Origin: JAYTJL01 sp043731125
GTDB taxonomy: Bacteria > Patescibacteriota > Saccharimonadia > Saccharimonadales > UBA10212
Reading direction: 5' to 3'
Assembly (NCBI GenBank): GCA_043731125.1
Contig: JAYTJL010000042.1
Location: 1 to 7,932, forward strand
DNA length: 7,932 nucleotides
This document shows, in pieces, positions 1-6,942 of this stretch. The first letter of the stretch is position 1. Every line of letters starts with the position of its first letter. The position numbers and the translations under genes are program-made. A model generated the notes under the pieces. It was not told the DNA's origin. It was given only the letters and a program-made list of their open reading frames with translations, and did no database searches.

Positions 1-1
1 G

Positions 2-529
2 CTTATAGCCCCAGCCCACACATCAATAATGCAAAACCGTGTAATGAAGGCCAGTAAGCCGCCTATTCGCTTTGTAATTCCGGGCCGAGTCTTTCGTAAT
101 GAAGACCTTGATGCTCGGCACGAACATACCTTTTATCAGTTAGAAGGAGTTTGTATAGACAAAGGAATTAATGCCGGACACCTGATAGCTACGCTTAAGA
201 CTTTTTTAGAAGAATATTTTGGTACTAGCCTGGAAGTTAGGACCCAACCATTTTATTTTCCTTTTACAGAACCAAGTTTTGAATTTACTATTTCCTGTCC
301 GTTCTGTAAGAAAGCTGGCTGCCACATTTGCAGCCAGACTGGTTGGATAGAACTGCTGGGCTGCGGCATGATACACCCGAATGTTTTGCGTGAGGGTGGT
401 ATAGATCCTACTGAATTTACCGGCTTTGCTTGGGGCATAGGCATAGACCGATTAGTAATGATGAAGTACGGCATAGAAGATGTTCGCCACTTCCACTCCG
501 GTAATCTAAACTTCCTGAGGCAATTTTAA
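2..529 (+). CDS. pheS: Phenylalanyl-tRNA synthetase alpha subunit, 3' part
   Basis: This is the catalytic subunit of phenylalanyl-tRNA synthetase, which charges tRNA-Phe in the cytoplasm as an alpha2-beta2 enzyme with PheT. The frame is open from base 2, and the residues before the first ATG at 29 (LIAPAHTS) fit the family's 'THTS' segment, so the gene enters from the left and its N-terminal coiled coil and part of the catalytic domain are missing. Visible class II landmarks in order are motif 2 (FRNEDLDARHEHTFYQLEG), the Phe-pocket stretch FPFTEPS, GCGMIHPNVL, and motif 3 (GFAWGIGIDRL) before the usual C-terminus NLNFLRQF. Between FPFTEPS and GCGM lies a four-cysteine insert, C-x2-C-x4-C-x2-C (Cys codons at 296, 305, 320, 329), as in Firmicutes-type PheS and unlike E. 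coli PheS. The stop abuts the pheT start, so the two are surely co-transcribed. Identity is very secure. Confidence 0.97.
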   Translation, partial: LIAPAHTSIMQNRVMKASKPPIRFVIPGRVFRNEDLDARHEHTFYQLEGVCIDKGINAGHLIATLKTFLEEYFGTSLEVRTQPFYFPFTEPSFEFTISCPFCKKAGCHICSQTGWIELLGCGMIHPNVLREGGIDPTEFTGFAWGIGIDRLVMMKYGIEDVRHFHSGNLNFLRQF

Positions 530-3013
530 ATGAAAGTTAGTTTGAACTGGGTTCAGGAATTTGCGGAAATTGATCTTACAGTCGATCAGCTGGTGGAGAA
601 AATTGGAACACAGCTAGGTGCGGTGGACTCGCTAGAAGATATTGGTAAAAAGTATGAAAGTACTGTGGTGGTGGAGGTGCGTAATTGCGAAAAACATCCA
701 GGTGCTGACAAGTTGTCGGTCTGTATTGTAGATGATGGTGGAGTAGTCAAGGGAGTGGACCGGCTAGAAGGTGGTTATGTTCAGATTGTTTGTGGAGCAC
801 CAAATGTACGGGCTGGTATGTTGGCGGCCTGGATACCACCTGGTGCAGTAGTACCCAGTACTCTAGGCAAAGAACCTTTCAAAATTGAAGCCAGAGAAAT
901 TCGTGGGGTAGTGAGTAATGGCATGCTGGCTAGTGCTAAAGAACTCGGACTTGGCGAGAGCCATGAAGGTCTGCTTGAAATTGACGTGAAAGTAAAACTT
1001 GGTAGTACTTTTGCTGACGCTTACAAACTCAACGACCACATTGTAGACATTGAAAATAAAATGTTTACGCACCGACCGGATTGCTTTGGAATGCTTGGGG
1101 TGGCGCGTGAACTTGCTGGAGTTCAGATGCGTAGCTTTAAAAGCCCGGATTGGTACAAGCAGGATTCTGGCCTACCCACTATTGTGGCGACTTCATTAAA
1201 GCTGGGTGTAGATAATGAAATTCCAGAACTAGTGCCTCGTTTTTGTCTCTTGCCGATTAGCGACATACAAGTTGCCCCTAGTCCTGTGTGGTTGCAGGCA
1301 AAGTTGGCAAATGTGGGTGTGCGGCCGATTAATAACATTGTTGATATAACCAATTATTTTATGCTCGAAACCGGCCAGCCACTTCACGCATATGATTACG
1401 ATAAGCTTGAAACTGGTAAAATTGGCGTCCGGCTCTCTAGTGAGGGAGAGCAGCTCAAGTTGATTGGTGGTAAAGACCTTAAAATACAGCCTGGCGCAAT
1501 TGTTATTACAGACGGACATAAACCAATAGGCCTAGGTGGAATTATGGGCGGAGCAAACACTGAAGTAGATGACTCAACCACTAATATCGTCATCGAATGT
1601 GGCACATTTGATATGAATGCCACTCGCCGAACGGCAATGGCACATGGCTTGTTTACCGACGCTGCAACACGGTTTACTAAAGGCCAGAGTCCATTACAAA
1701 ACCGCGCGGTAATCACCAAAGCAGCCGATGACATTATTAGAATTGCCGGCGGTGGTGTGGCGGGTGCACTGCTGGACAAGACTTTCGAATTACCGCACCT
1801 GCCTGTAGTAAGCCTGAGTGCGAAATTTATTAACGAAAGGCTAGGGCTTGAGTTAAAAGCCGAGCAAATCGAAAAAATCCTCACGAATGTTGAGTTCAAA
1901 GTGTCTCGGCAAAGGGACGAGCTGGAAATCACAGCGCCATTTTGGCGGACTGATATAGAAATAGCTGAGGATATTGTTGAAGAAGTTGGCCGACTGTATG
2001 GTTATGACCATTTACCACTAAATTTACCTGGGCGAGATCTTTCACCAGCAGCAAAGGACAAGACATTAGATTTCAAACAAAGACTCCGTGGGATAATGTC
2101 GGCTGCCGGTGCCAATGAAGTACTGACTTATAGTTTTGTTCATGGTTCACTGCTAACAAAAGCAGGGCAAAACCCGGCTGATGCATACAAACTTCGCAAC
2201 GCCCTCAGCCCAGACTTGCAGTACTACCGACTTAGTCTAGTGCCAAGCTTGCTAGACAAAGTCCACTCCAACATCAAACAAAGCCATGACAAATTTGTAC
2301 TGTTTGAGCTGGGCAAGACTCACAACAAATTGCATCCAACCAACGGTCAAGAAAAAGTACCCAAAGAATTTGACACGCTCGCCGCGGTTCTAGCCATTAA
2401 AGATTTGGCTGTAGCAAAAAACGCTGGAGCGGCGTTTTATCATGCCCGCGCATTTTTAGATAACTTAGCAAATCGTCTAGGCATCAGTTTTGTTTATGCA
2501 CCACTTCCACAAATGCCAGATATGCCCATCGTTCGGCCGTATGATGTTAATCGCACTGCTACAATCAGCATCAAAGAAACCAACACATTTGTGGGGATAG
2601 TTGGGGAGTTTCGCGCTGAAGTCGGGACAGGGTTTAAACTACCTAAATACTGCGCAGGTTTTGAAATAGGTGTAACCGAACTTTTATCTGGGTTGCCTGG
2701 TGCGCAACTCTACGTGCCGATTTCAAAATATCCTACGGTCCACCAGGACATTACATTGGCTGTGTCGGCCGATAAAAGTTTTGCAGAAGTTGCCGAGTGC
2801 CTTGAAACTCAATTAACAAAAAACAAAGCAAAACATTTAGTAGGTACGCTAAGACCACTTGGCACATACAAAAAAGACAACGACAAGTTTAACTACAGTT
2901 TTCGCCTGGTTATTTCGAGTTATGAAAAAACACTTGTTGCCGAGGAAGTGAATGCACTCTTAGACAAAATGGCGGACGGAGCAAAAACTCACTTAAATGC
3001 TATTCGGGTTTAG
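530..3013 (+). CDS. pheT: Phenylalanyl-tRNA synthetase beta subunit
   Basis: This is the large structural, tRNA-binding and editing subunit of phenylalanyl-tRNA synthetase. At 827 residues it is slightly longer than the roughly 800 usual in bacteria. Domains in order: an EMAP/OB-type tRNA-binding domain at about 40-165 (HPGADKLSVC, VCGAPNVRAG, IRGVVSNGML); the HRPD segment around 180-184; the B3/B4 editing domain at about 230-405, with GQPLHAYD (His286) and GGIMGG; the B5 domain at about 428-495 (FWRTDIEIAEDIVEEVGRLYGYD region, Trp472); the catalytic-like core at about 500-700; and a ferredoxin-fold anticodon-binding domain at about 730-827, starting at KYPTVHQDITL. The ATG follows the pheS stop directly, and a GAGG at 517-520 inside the end of pheS can serve as ribosome binding site. 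No frameshift or missing domain is seen. One local oddity is Gln739 where many homologs have Arg in the 'RD' pair of the anticodon-binding domain. Confidence 0.97.
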   Translation: MKVSLNWVQEFAEIDLTVDQLVEKIGTQLGAVDSLEDIGKKYESTVVVEVRNCEKHPGADKLSVCIVDDGGVVKGVDRLEGGYVQIVCGAPNVRAGMLAAWIPPGAVVPSTLGKEPFKIEAREIRGVVSNGMLASAKELGLGESHEGLLEIDVKVKLGSTFADAYKLNDHIVDIENKMFTHRPDCFGMLGVARELAGVQMRSFKSPDWYKQDSGLPTIVATSLKLGVDNEIPELVPRFCLLPISDIQVAPSPVWLQAKLANVGVRPINNIVDITNYFMLETGQPLHAYDYDKLETGKIGVRLSSEGEQLKLIGGKDLKIQPGAIVITDGHKPIGLGGIMGGANTEVDDSTTNIVIECGTFDMNATRRTAMAHGLFTDAATRFTKGQSPLQNRAVITKAADDIIRIAGGGVAGALLDKTFELPHLPVVSLSAKFINERLGLELKAEQIEKILTNVEFKVSRQRDELEITAPFWRTDIEIAEDIVEEVGRLYGYDHLPLNLPGRDLSPAAKDKTLDFKQRLRGIMSAAGANEVLTYSFVHGSLLTKAGQNPADAYKLRNALSPDLQYYRLSLVPSLLDKVHSNIKQSHDKFVLFELGKTHNKLHPTNGQEKVPKEFDTLAAVLAIKDLAVAKNAGAAFYHARAFLDNLANRLGISFVYAPLPQMPDMPIVRPYDVNRTATISIKETNTFVGIVGEFRAEVGTGFKLPKYCAGFEIGVTELLSGLPGAQLYVPISKYPTVHQDITLAVSADKSFAEVAECLETQLTKNKAKHLVGTLRPLGTYKKDNDKFNYSFRLVISSYEKTLVAEEVNALLDKMADGAKTHLNAIRV

Positions 3014-3028
3014 GTTGGTGGAGTCATC

Positions 3029-3037
3029 TGGTAGAAT
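3029..3037 (+). promoter_or_regulatory. Possible extended -10 promoter for the RND-FKBP genes
   Basis: TGGTAGAAT fits an extended -10 element (TGn followed by TAGAAT, 5 of 6 matches to TATAAT), starting 16 bases after the pheT stop. The hexamer 17 bases upstream (TTTAGG, 3009-3014) is a poor -35, which extended -10 promoters can tolerate. Transcription would begin near 3044, just before the ATG at 3055. No terminator is visible after pheT, so read-through from pheST is equally possible. Weak, motif-only call. Confidence 0.3.
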
Positions 3038-3054
3038 TAATGGGAAGATTTATC

Positions 3055-3084
3055 ATGGAGAACAAACCAACTGAAACTGTTTAA
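3055..3084 (+). other. Nine-codon reading frame, displaced RND start or leader peptide
   Basis: The ATG at 3055 has a Shine-Dalgarno-like GGGAAGA (3042-3048) six bases upstream and encodes MENKPTETV before TAA at 3082-3084. It is the best-looking translation start ahead of the RND transporter, but it lies one frame off. The transporter frame is itself open from 3041 and, across this stretch, encodes a lysine-rich tail (KSKSKKSDKLPVAARVS) of the kind that precedes a first membrane segment. Possible readings are a short leader peptide, the true N-terminus separated by a one-base insertion or sequencing error, or a +1 frameshift at GTT-TAA-G. A second in-frame ATG lies at 3040. Confidence 0.35.
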
Positions 3085-3133
3085 GAGCAAGTCAAAGAAA
3101 TCAGACAAACTTCCAGTAGCTGCACGCGTCAGC

Positions 3134-5947
3134 TTGTTTTTTTATGACCGACCAAAAATATCAGCCGGTCTTTGGCTGATAATCCTAGCTATAGGAATTG
3201 CCAGCTACACCACGCTATTAAAGCGAGAGGGTTTTCCAACTATTACTGTGCCCTACAGCTTGGTCAGTGGTACTTATTTAGTTAATGATGCCTCCAAGGT
3301 GGACTCTCAAATTGGCAAACCACTAGCTAAAGTTTTAGCTGAGTATCCCGGGGTTAAAATGACCGATGTTCAATCTAGTGCTAACTTTTATACCGCCGCA
3401 ATTCAATATGAGGAAAGCGTTGATGCACCAAAAGCCAGTGTAGAAATAAAAGATAAAATTCTTCAGGCTGGCTTTCTACCTGCAGATGCCACTATAGAAT
3501 CCAAGCCTCTCAGCGTAGGAGTTAACGAACGTGGGGATGATATGCTGGTGGCATTTTATTCAAAAAGCGGTTCGGTATCCTTGGAAGACTTAACAGCCAA
3601 GGCCAAGGCAGCTGCAGAATTTTTGAATAATGACGAAGCATTGATTCTGGGTGGACGTATTGAAGCGATTGATCCTTTTGCCCGTGGGATTGATCCGTCG
3701 ACAGGTCTTAGCAGTACTTTTCAAAGAACATTCGATAGATTTGGTATTCGCGAAAATCAGGTTACTGATTTCCACACTTCTGTAAATATTGGAATTAAAG
3801 GTACTGCCGGATTTGACGTACTCCAGCTAGATGATCAAGTTAATCAGGCTGTACAAAACCTCAATAAATCCGCTGAATTTAGTGATTTTCAAGCCAGAAT
3901 TAGCTATAGTTTGGCACCTGATATTAAAGAACAGGTAAGTAGTCTGCAGAAGTCACTGGCCGAGGGTCTAATTGCCATATTAATTATCAGTGCGATTTTA
4001 ATAGCACTCCGAGCATCTTTGATTACAGTTGGAGCAATGGTGATGGTTATAATGTCGACATTAGGGCTGTTGCTAGCCATTGGGTATTCGCTAAATACCA
4101 TAACCTTGTTTGCGCTTATCCTATCTTTGAGTCTAATTGTAGATGACACCATAATTATGGTTGAGGCGATCGATGCCCAGCGGCGAAAAAACAAAAATGC
4201 TCGTAAAACCATAGAACAGGCGGCCAAAAAGATAAGCCGCGTAATGGTCGCTGCCACGTTTACTGCAGGTCTTGCTTTTGTGCCACTAATCTTTGTGGGC
4301 GGCATACTCGGCTCATTTATAAGAGCAATTCCAATCACAGTCATTTCGGCCTTGATTGTGAGTTTGGTCGTAGCATTGACTTTCATTCCATTTTTAGCGC
4401 GTTTTGCACTTCTTCGCCCTAAGCAATTGGGGCGAGGTGAAAGCGGTAAAAGTGAATCGGCTGCTCATCACTTAGAAAGATTCATAGCTGGCACACTGGC
4501 TCGACCTTTGATGTGGAGCAACCACCATCGAAAACGGCAAGTTGGGTTGGGGATGATTGCGCTTACTATTGGGATCGGCTTCATTGTGGCAGGTGGTATG
4601 TTGTTCTCTAAAGTCGGGTTTAATATATTCGCACCAAGTAAAGATGCAAATCTTATATCTGTAATCATGACTTTCAATCCTAACCAAACCATAGAGCAGA
4701 CACAAGTGATTGCCGACAAAGCAAATGAGGTAGTAGGTAGAGAATTGGGTGCTAATTTTAAAACACTGTCGTTCTATGACACAGGTACGACTCAAATGGC
4801 CAATGCGACTATTTCATTGGTTGCATTCGATAAAAGGGATGAGAAAGCGCCAGCTATATCCGATCAACTTGAAAAGGTATTAACGGAAGAAGTAGACGGT
4901 GCGCTATTCCAGGCGGGCATATTAGATGTCGGACCGCCTGTTAGTGAGTTTACTGTTCGTATAGACACAGACAATAGCGTAGCAGCTGCCAAAGTAGCTA
5001 AAGACGTTAGTCTGTTCTTAGCTACGGCCGAACTCAAACGGCCAGACGGGACGGTTGCTAAAATGGGCAAGGTAGTTATATCTAATCCCGATTCAATCGC
5101 CAGGCGTGATGGCAACCTCTATATAAGTGTTTCAGCAGAATTTGATGGTGATGATACCTCAACATTGGTGATACTAGCTGAGAGTGCCGTTAAAAAAGAG
5201 TTCCCCAAGGACCGGCTTGCAGGCTATGGTTTGACGCCAGATAGTCTCAATTTTGACATTGGACAAGAGGGGGAGAATCAAGATTCGTTTAAAACACTAC
5301 TAATAGCATTCCCGATTGTACTAGTGGCCATATATCTATTGTTGGCTACTCAGTTCAAATCACTTCTTCAGCCTGTACTAATATTCTCCGCACTTCCTTT
5401 CAGCCTGTTTGGCATAACTATGGGTCTGTGGATAACAGATAATGCTTTCAGCTTTTTCACAATGCTAGGCTTTTTCGCTCTAATCGGTCTAAGTATCAAG
5501 AACACTATTCTCTTGACGGACTTCGCTAATCAGGCCCGGAAGAGCGGAGCGACTGCGGTTGAGGCAGTCGCAACGTCACTGCAGGAGCGGTTTAGACCCT
5601 TGTTAGCCACCAGCCTAACGGCAATAGTTTCTTTGATTCCTCTATATTTGAGCGCACCATTCTGGGAAGGTTTGACCGTTACGCTAATGTTTGGATTATT
5701 GTCATCCACTTTCTTGGTGGTTACAGTATTTCCATATTACTACCTTGGTGCGGAGTACTTGAGGCTTAAAGTTCGTCGTCGCATCTTTGCGCTTTGGTTA
5801 TTGTTGGTGGCATTGCAGAGCTTTTTGTTTGTTAAAATAGATATATTGTGGCTGATCCCAGTAGGGGTAGTACTTACAAGTTTTTGTCTGCCATATGTTA
5901 TAAGGTCAATGAAAAAAGGTAGTAATAGGAGAAATATTAATATATGA
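3134..5947 (+). CDS. AcrB-like RND-superfamily transporter
   Basis: This is a proton-driven membrane exporter of the RND superfamily, closest in pattern to the hydrophobe/amphiphile (AcrB/HAE) branch; its substrate cannot be read from sequence. It has the duplicated RND layout: membrane segment 1 at about 9-29, an extracytoplasmic porter domain to about 277, segments 2-6 at about 278-424, segment 7 at about 470-492, a second porter domain to about 715, then segments 8-12 at about 720-872. The relay residues are present: Asp337-Asp338 in IVDDTIIMVE (AcrB Asp407/408) and Lys789 in GLSIKNTILL (AcrB Lys940). It has 937 residues against about 1050 for AcrB, with two apparent extra membrane helices at about 881-925. 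The listed start is TTG, with no Shine-Dalgarno sequence; the frame is open back to 3041, so the real N-terminus is probably longer. The stop overlaps the FKBP start. No fusion-protein or outer-membrane-channel gene is adjacent. Confidence 0.9.
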   Translation: MFFYDRPKISAGLWLIILAIGIASYTTLLKREGFPTITVPYSLVSGTYLVNDASKVDSQIGKPLAKVLAEYPGVKMTDVQSSANFYTAAIQYEESVDAPKASVEIKDKILQAGFLPADATIESKPLSVGVNERGDDMLVAFYSKSGSVSLEDLTAKAKAAAEFLNNDEALILGGRIEAIDPFARGIDPSTGLSSTFQRTFDRFGIRENQVTDFHTSVNIGIKGTAGFDVLQLDDQVNQAVQNLNKSAEFSDFQARISYSLAPDIKEQVSSLQKSLAEGLIAILIISAILIALRASLITVGAMVMVIMSTLGLLLAIGYSLNTITLFALILSLSLIVDDTIIMVEAIDAQRRKNKNARKTIEQAAKKISRVMVAATFTAGLAFVPLIFVGGILGSFIRAIPITVISALIVSLVVALTFIPFLARFALLRPKQLGRGESGKSESAAHHLERFIAGTLARPLMWSNHHRKRQVGLGMIALTIGIGFIVAGGMLFSKVGFNIFAPSKDANLISVIMTFNPNQTIEQTQVIADKANEVVGRELGANFKTLSFYDTGTTQMANATISLVAFDKRDEKAPAISDQLEKVLTEEVDGALFQAGILDVGPPVSEFTVRIDTDNSVAAAKVAKDVSLFLATAELKRPDGTVAKMGKVVISNPDSIARRDGNLYISVSAEFDGDDTSTLVILAESAVKKEFPKDRLAGYGLTPDSLNFDIGQEGENQDSFKTLLIAFPIVLVAIYLLLATQFKSLLQPVLIFSALPFSLFGITMGLWITDNAFSFFTMLGFFALIGLSIKNTILLTDFANQARKSGATAVEAVATSLQERFRPLLATSLTAIVSLIPLYLSAPFWEGLTVTLMFGLLSSTFLVVTVFPYYYLGAEYLRLKVRRRIFALWLLLVALQSFLFVKIDILWLIPVGVVLTSFCLPYVIRSMKKGSNRRNINI

Positions 5948-6528
5948 GTGTAGGCTCTGTAGTAAAAAGAAGCGGCTGGATATTTCTAGCATTGTTATTC
6001 CTGGTAACGGGATTAGGTGCTGGCATATATGGCTTTTGGCAATATACCCACCCGCCTGAGGAGAATCTTCCAGAGCAATCATCGCAACAAACTACCAACA
6101 ATGACCGAAAGACACAAGACGCCAATAATACTAAGACTGATACAGCAACAAATAAACCAGGAAAGTTAGAGGGAGCAATGCTAGACGGATTTACACCGAT
6201 CGACAATATAAGTGAACTTAAGATAGAGGACAAAAAAGTTGGCACAGGTGCCGAAGCTAAAGCTGGGGGAACAGTTACAGCACACTATACAGGGGCAGTG
6301 GCATCTACTGGAAAAATTTTTCAGAGTTCCTTGGACACGGGTCAACCTTTTACCTCACCGCTCTCTAACCTTATAAAGGGCTGGCAACAAGGCATTCCTG
6401 GCATGAAAGAAGGTGGAGAGAGGCGTTTGTTGATACCTGCCGAACTAGCCTATGGGTCCAATCCTCCAGCTGGAATCCCGGCTAACGCTGATCTTGTCTT
6501 TGACATCGTGTTAATTTCAGTAAAATAG
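5944..6528 (+). CDS. Membrane-anchored FKBP-type peptidyl-prolyl isomerase
   Basis: This protein would catalyse cis-trans isomerisation of X-Pro bonds in exported or membrane proteins. Of its 194 residues, about 11-33 form one hydrophobic segment (after Lys8-Arg9), best read as an uncleaved anchor with the rest outside. Residues about 36-90 are a hydrophilic linker rich in Gln, Asn, Thr and Lys, and about 98-194 form a single FKBP domain. Relative to human FKBP12, pocket residues are kept at Tyr115 (Tyr26), Phe126 (Phe36), Trp147 (Trp59), Tyr170 (Tyr82) and Phe186 (Phe99). The Asp37 position is Gln127 (IFQSS instead of FDSS). The ATG shares four bases (ATGA) with the transporter's stop, and AGGAG at 5927-5931 is a somewhat distant ribosome binding site, so translation is probably coupled. 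The natural inference is that it helps fold the transporter's large external domains or other surface proteins. No lipobox is seen. Confidence 0.92.
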   Translation: MSVGSVVKRSGWIFLALLFLVTGLGAGIYGFWQYTHPPEENLPEQSSQQTTNNDRKTQDANNTKTDTATNKPGKLEGAMLDGFTPIDNISELKIEDKKVGTGAEAKAGGTVTAHYTGAVASTGKIFQSSLDTGQPFTSPLSNLIKGWQQGIPGMKEGGERRLLIPAELAYGSNPPAGIPANADLVFDIVLISVK

Positions 6529-6596
6529 GTCTTTTCAACACCAACCAGGGCATGGACTAGTGTTATTCCTGTGGAAAACCCACCACATATAGTGTA

Positions 6597-6625
6597 TTGA
6601 CTCACGGCCAAGCACTAGCTATAGT
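6597..6625 (+). promoter_or_regulatory. Sigma-70-type promoter for the redoxin-reductase operon
   Basis: TTGACT (6597-6602, 5 of 6 to TTGACA) is followed after exactly 17 bases by TATAGT (6620-6625, 5 of 6 to TATAAT). Transcription should start near 6632, giving a leader of roughly 55 bases before the redoxin ATG at 6688. This is the best promoter match in the window, and it separates the redox pair from the upstream FKBP gene, after which no clear terminator is visible. Confidence 0.6.
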
Positions 6626-6634
6626 AGATATAGC
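6618..6634 (+). promoter_or_regulatory. Inverted repeat over the -10 region, possible operator
   Basis: GCTATA-GTAGA-TATAGC is a perfect 6-bp inverted repeat with a 5-bp centre. It covers the predicted -10 hexamer and the expected transcription start, where a repressor would block polymerase. The arms are short and AT-rich, so chance is a real alternative. No regulator gene is present in the window. Confidence 0.25.
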
Positions 6635-6671
6635 AATCAAACGCGACAGTTCGTTAAACAAAAAGAACACT

Positions 6672-6678
6672 AAAGGAG
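6672..6678 (+). promoter_or_regulatory. Strong ribosome binding site of the redoxin gene
   Basis: AAAGGAG lies nine bases before the ATG at 6688. It is the strongest Shine-Dalgarno match of any gene here and fixes the start of the redoxin. It implies efficient translation of the first gene of this operon. Confidence 0.75.
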
Positions 6679-6687
6679 ACAGCCAAG

Positions 6688-6936
6688 ATGGTAAAAAACA
6701 TCACCATATTTACGACTAATACGTGCACCTACTGCGGGATGGTGAAGAGATACCTCTCAACCAAAGGCTTGTCTTATGACGAAGTAAACTTAGAAGACCA
6801 TCCAGATAGACAGGCAGAAGCATTACAAATGAGTGGCGCCCTGACGGTGCCTATTACTATAGTGACCAAACAGGACAATAGCCAAGAAGTGGTAGTTGGG
6901 TACAACTTATCCCGTCTTGCACCAGCTGTAGCTTAA
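6688..6936 (+). CDS. Glutaredoxin/NrdH-like redoxin
   Basis: This is a small cytoplasmic thiol-disulfide carrier of 82 residues with a complete single-domain glutaredoxin fold pattern. It has a first strand NITIFTT, the active site Cys13-Thr-Tyr-Cys16 (close to the classic CPYC), a middle segment YDEVNLEDHP, the TVP turn with the expected cis-proline at Pro55, and a final VVGYNLSRL where the family has a glycine-containing 'GF/GY' motif. Its size and the adjacent thioredoxin-reductase gene suggest that, like NrdH-redoxins, it is reduced by that flavoenzyme rather than by glutathione. The C-terminal NrdH signature WSGFRPD is absent, so ribonucleotide reductase as partner is unproven. It could also act like a mycoredoxin or a general glutaredoxin-like protein. 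It has its own promoter and a strong ribosome binding site. Confidence 0.9.
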   Translation: MVKNITIFTTNTCTYCGMVKRYLSTKGLSYDEVNLEDHPDRQAEALQMSGALTVPITIVTKQDNSQEVVVGYNLSRLAPAVA

Positions 6937-6942
6937 CTACAC

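Noticed and set aside
1396..1932. Long open frame on the minus strand inside pheT (178 codons)
   Set aside because: It lies fully opposite pheT, which has clear domain matches over the same stretch; the minus translation shows no recognisable motif and is an antisense shadow.
3904..4386. Minus-strand open frame of 160 codons opposite the RND membrane region
   Set aside because: It mirrors codons of hydrophobic helices in the transporter; the composition is that of an antisense shadow, with no start context or family signal.
5937..6245. Minus-strand open frame of 102 codons opposite the FKBP linker
   Set aside because: It overlaps the RND-FKBP junction, and its serine-rich translation follows from reversing the linker codons; no supporting ribosome binding site or motif.
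6570..6578. TGTGGAAAA, one mismatch from the reverse complement of the DnaA box TTATCCACA
   Set aside because: Only a single imperfect copy, with no cluster, no AT-rich unwinding element and no dnaA/dnaN genes nearby; chance is the simplest reading.
6570..6587. Possible stem TGTGG...CCACA after the FKBP gene as a terminator
   Set aside because: The stem is only five pairs with an eight-base loop and no following T-run, so it does not meet the pattern of a rho-independent terminator.
6558..6672. TAGTGTT (6558-6564) and AACACTA (6666-6672) as an inverted pair flanking the redox promoter
   Set aside because: Seven-base arms about 100 bases apart are expected by chance, and nothing else suggests a structured leader or mobile element.
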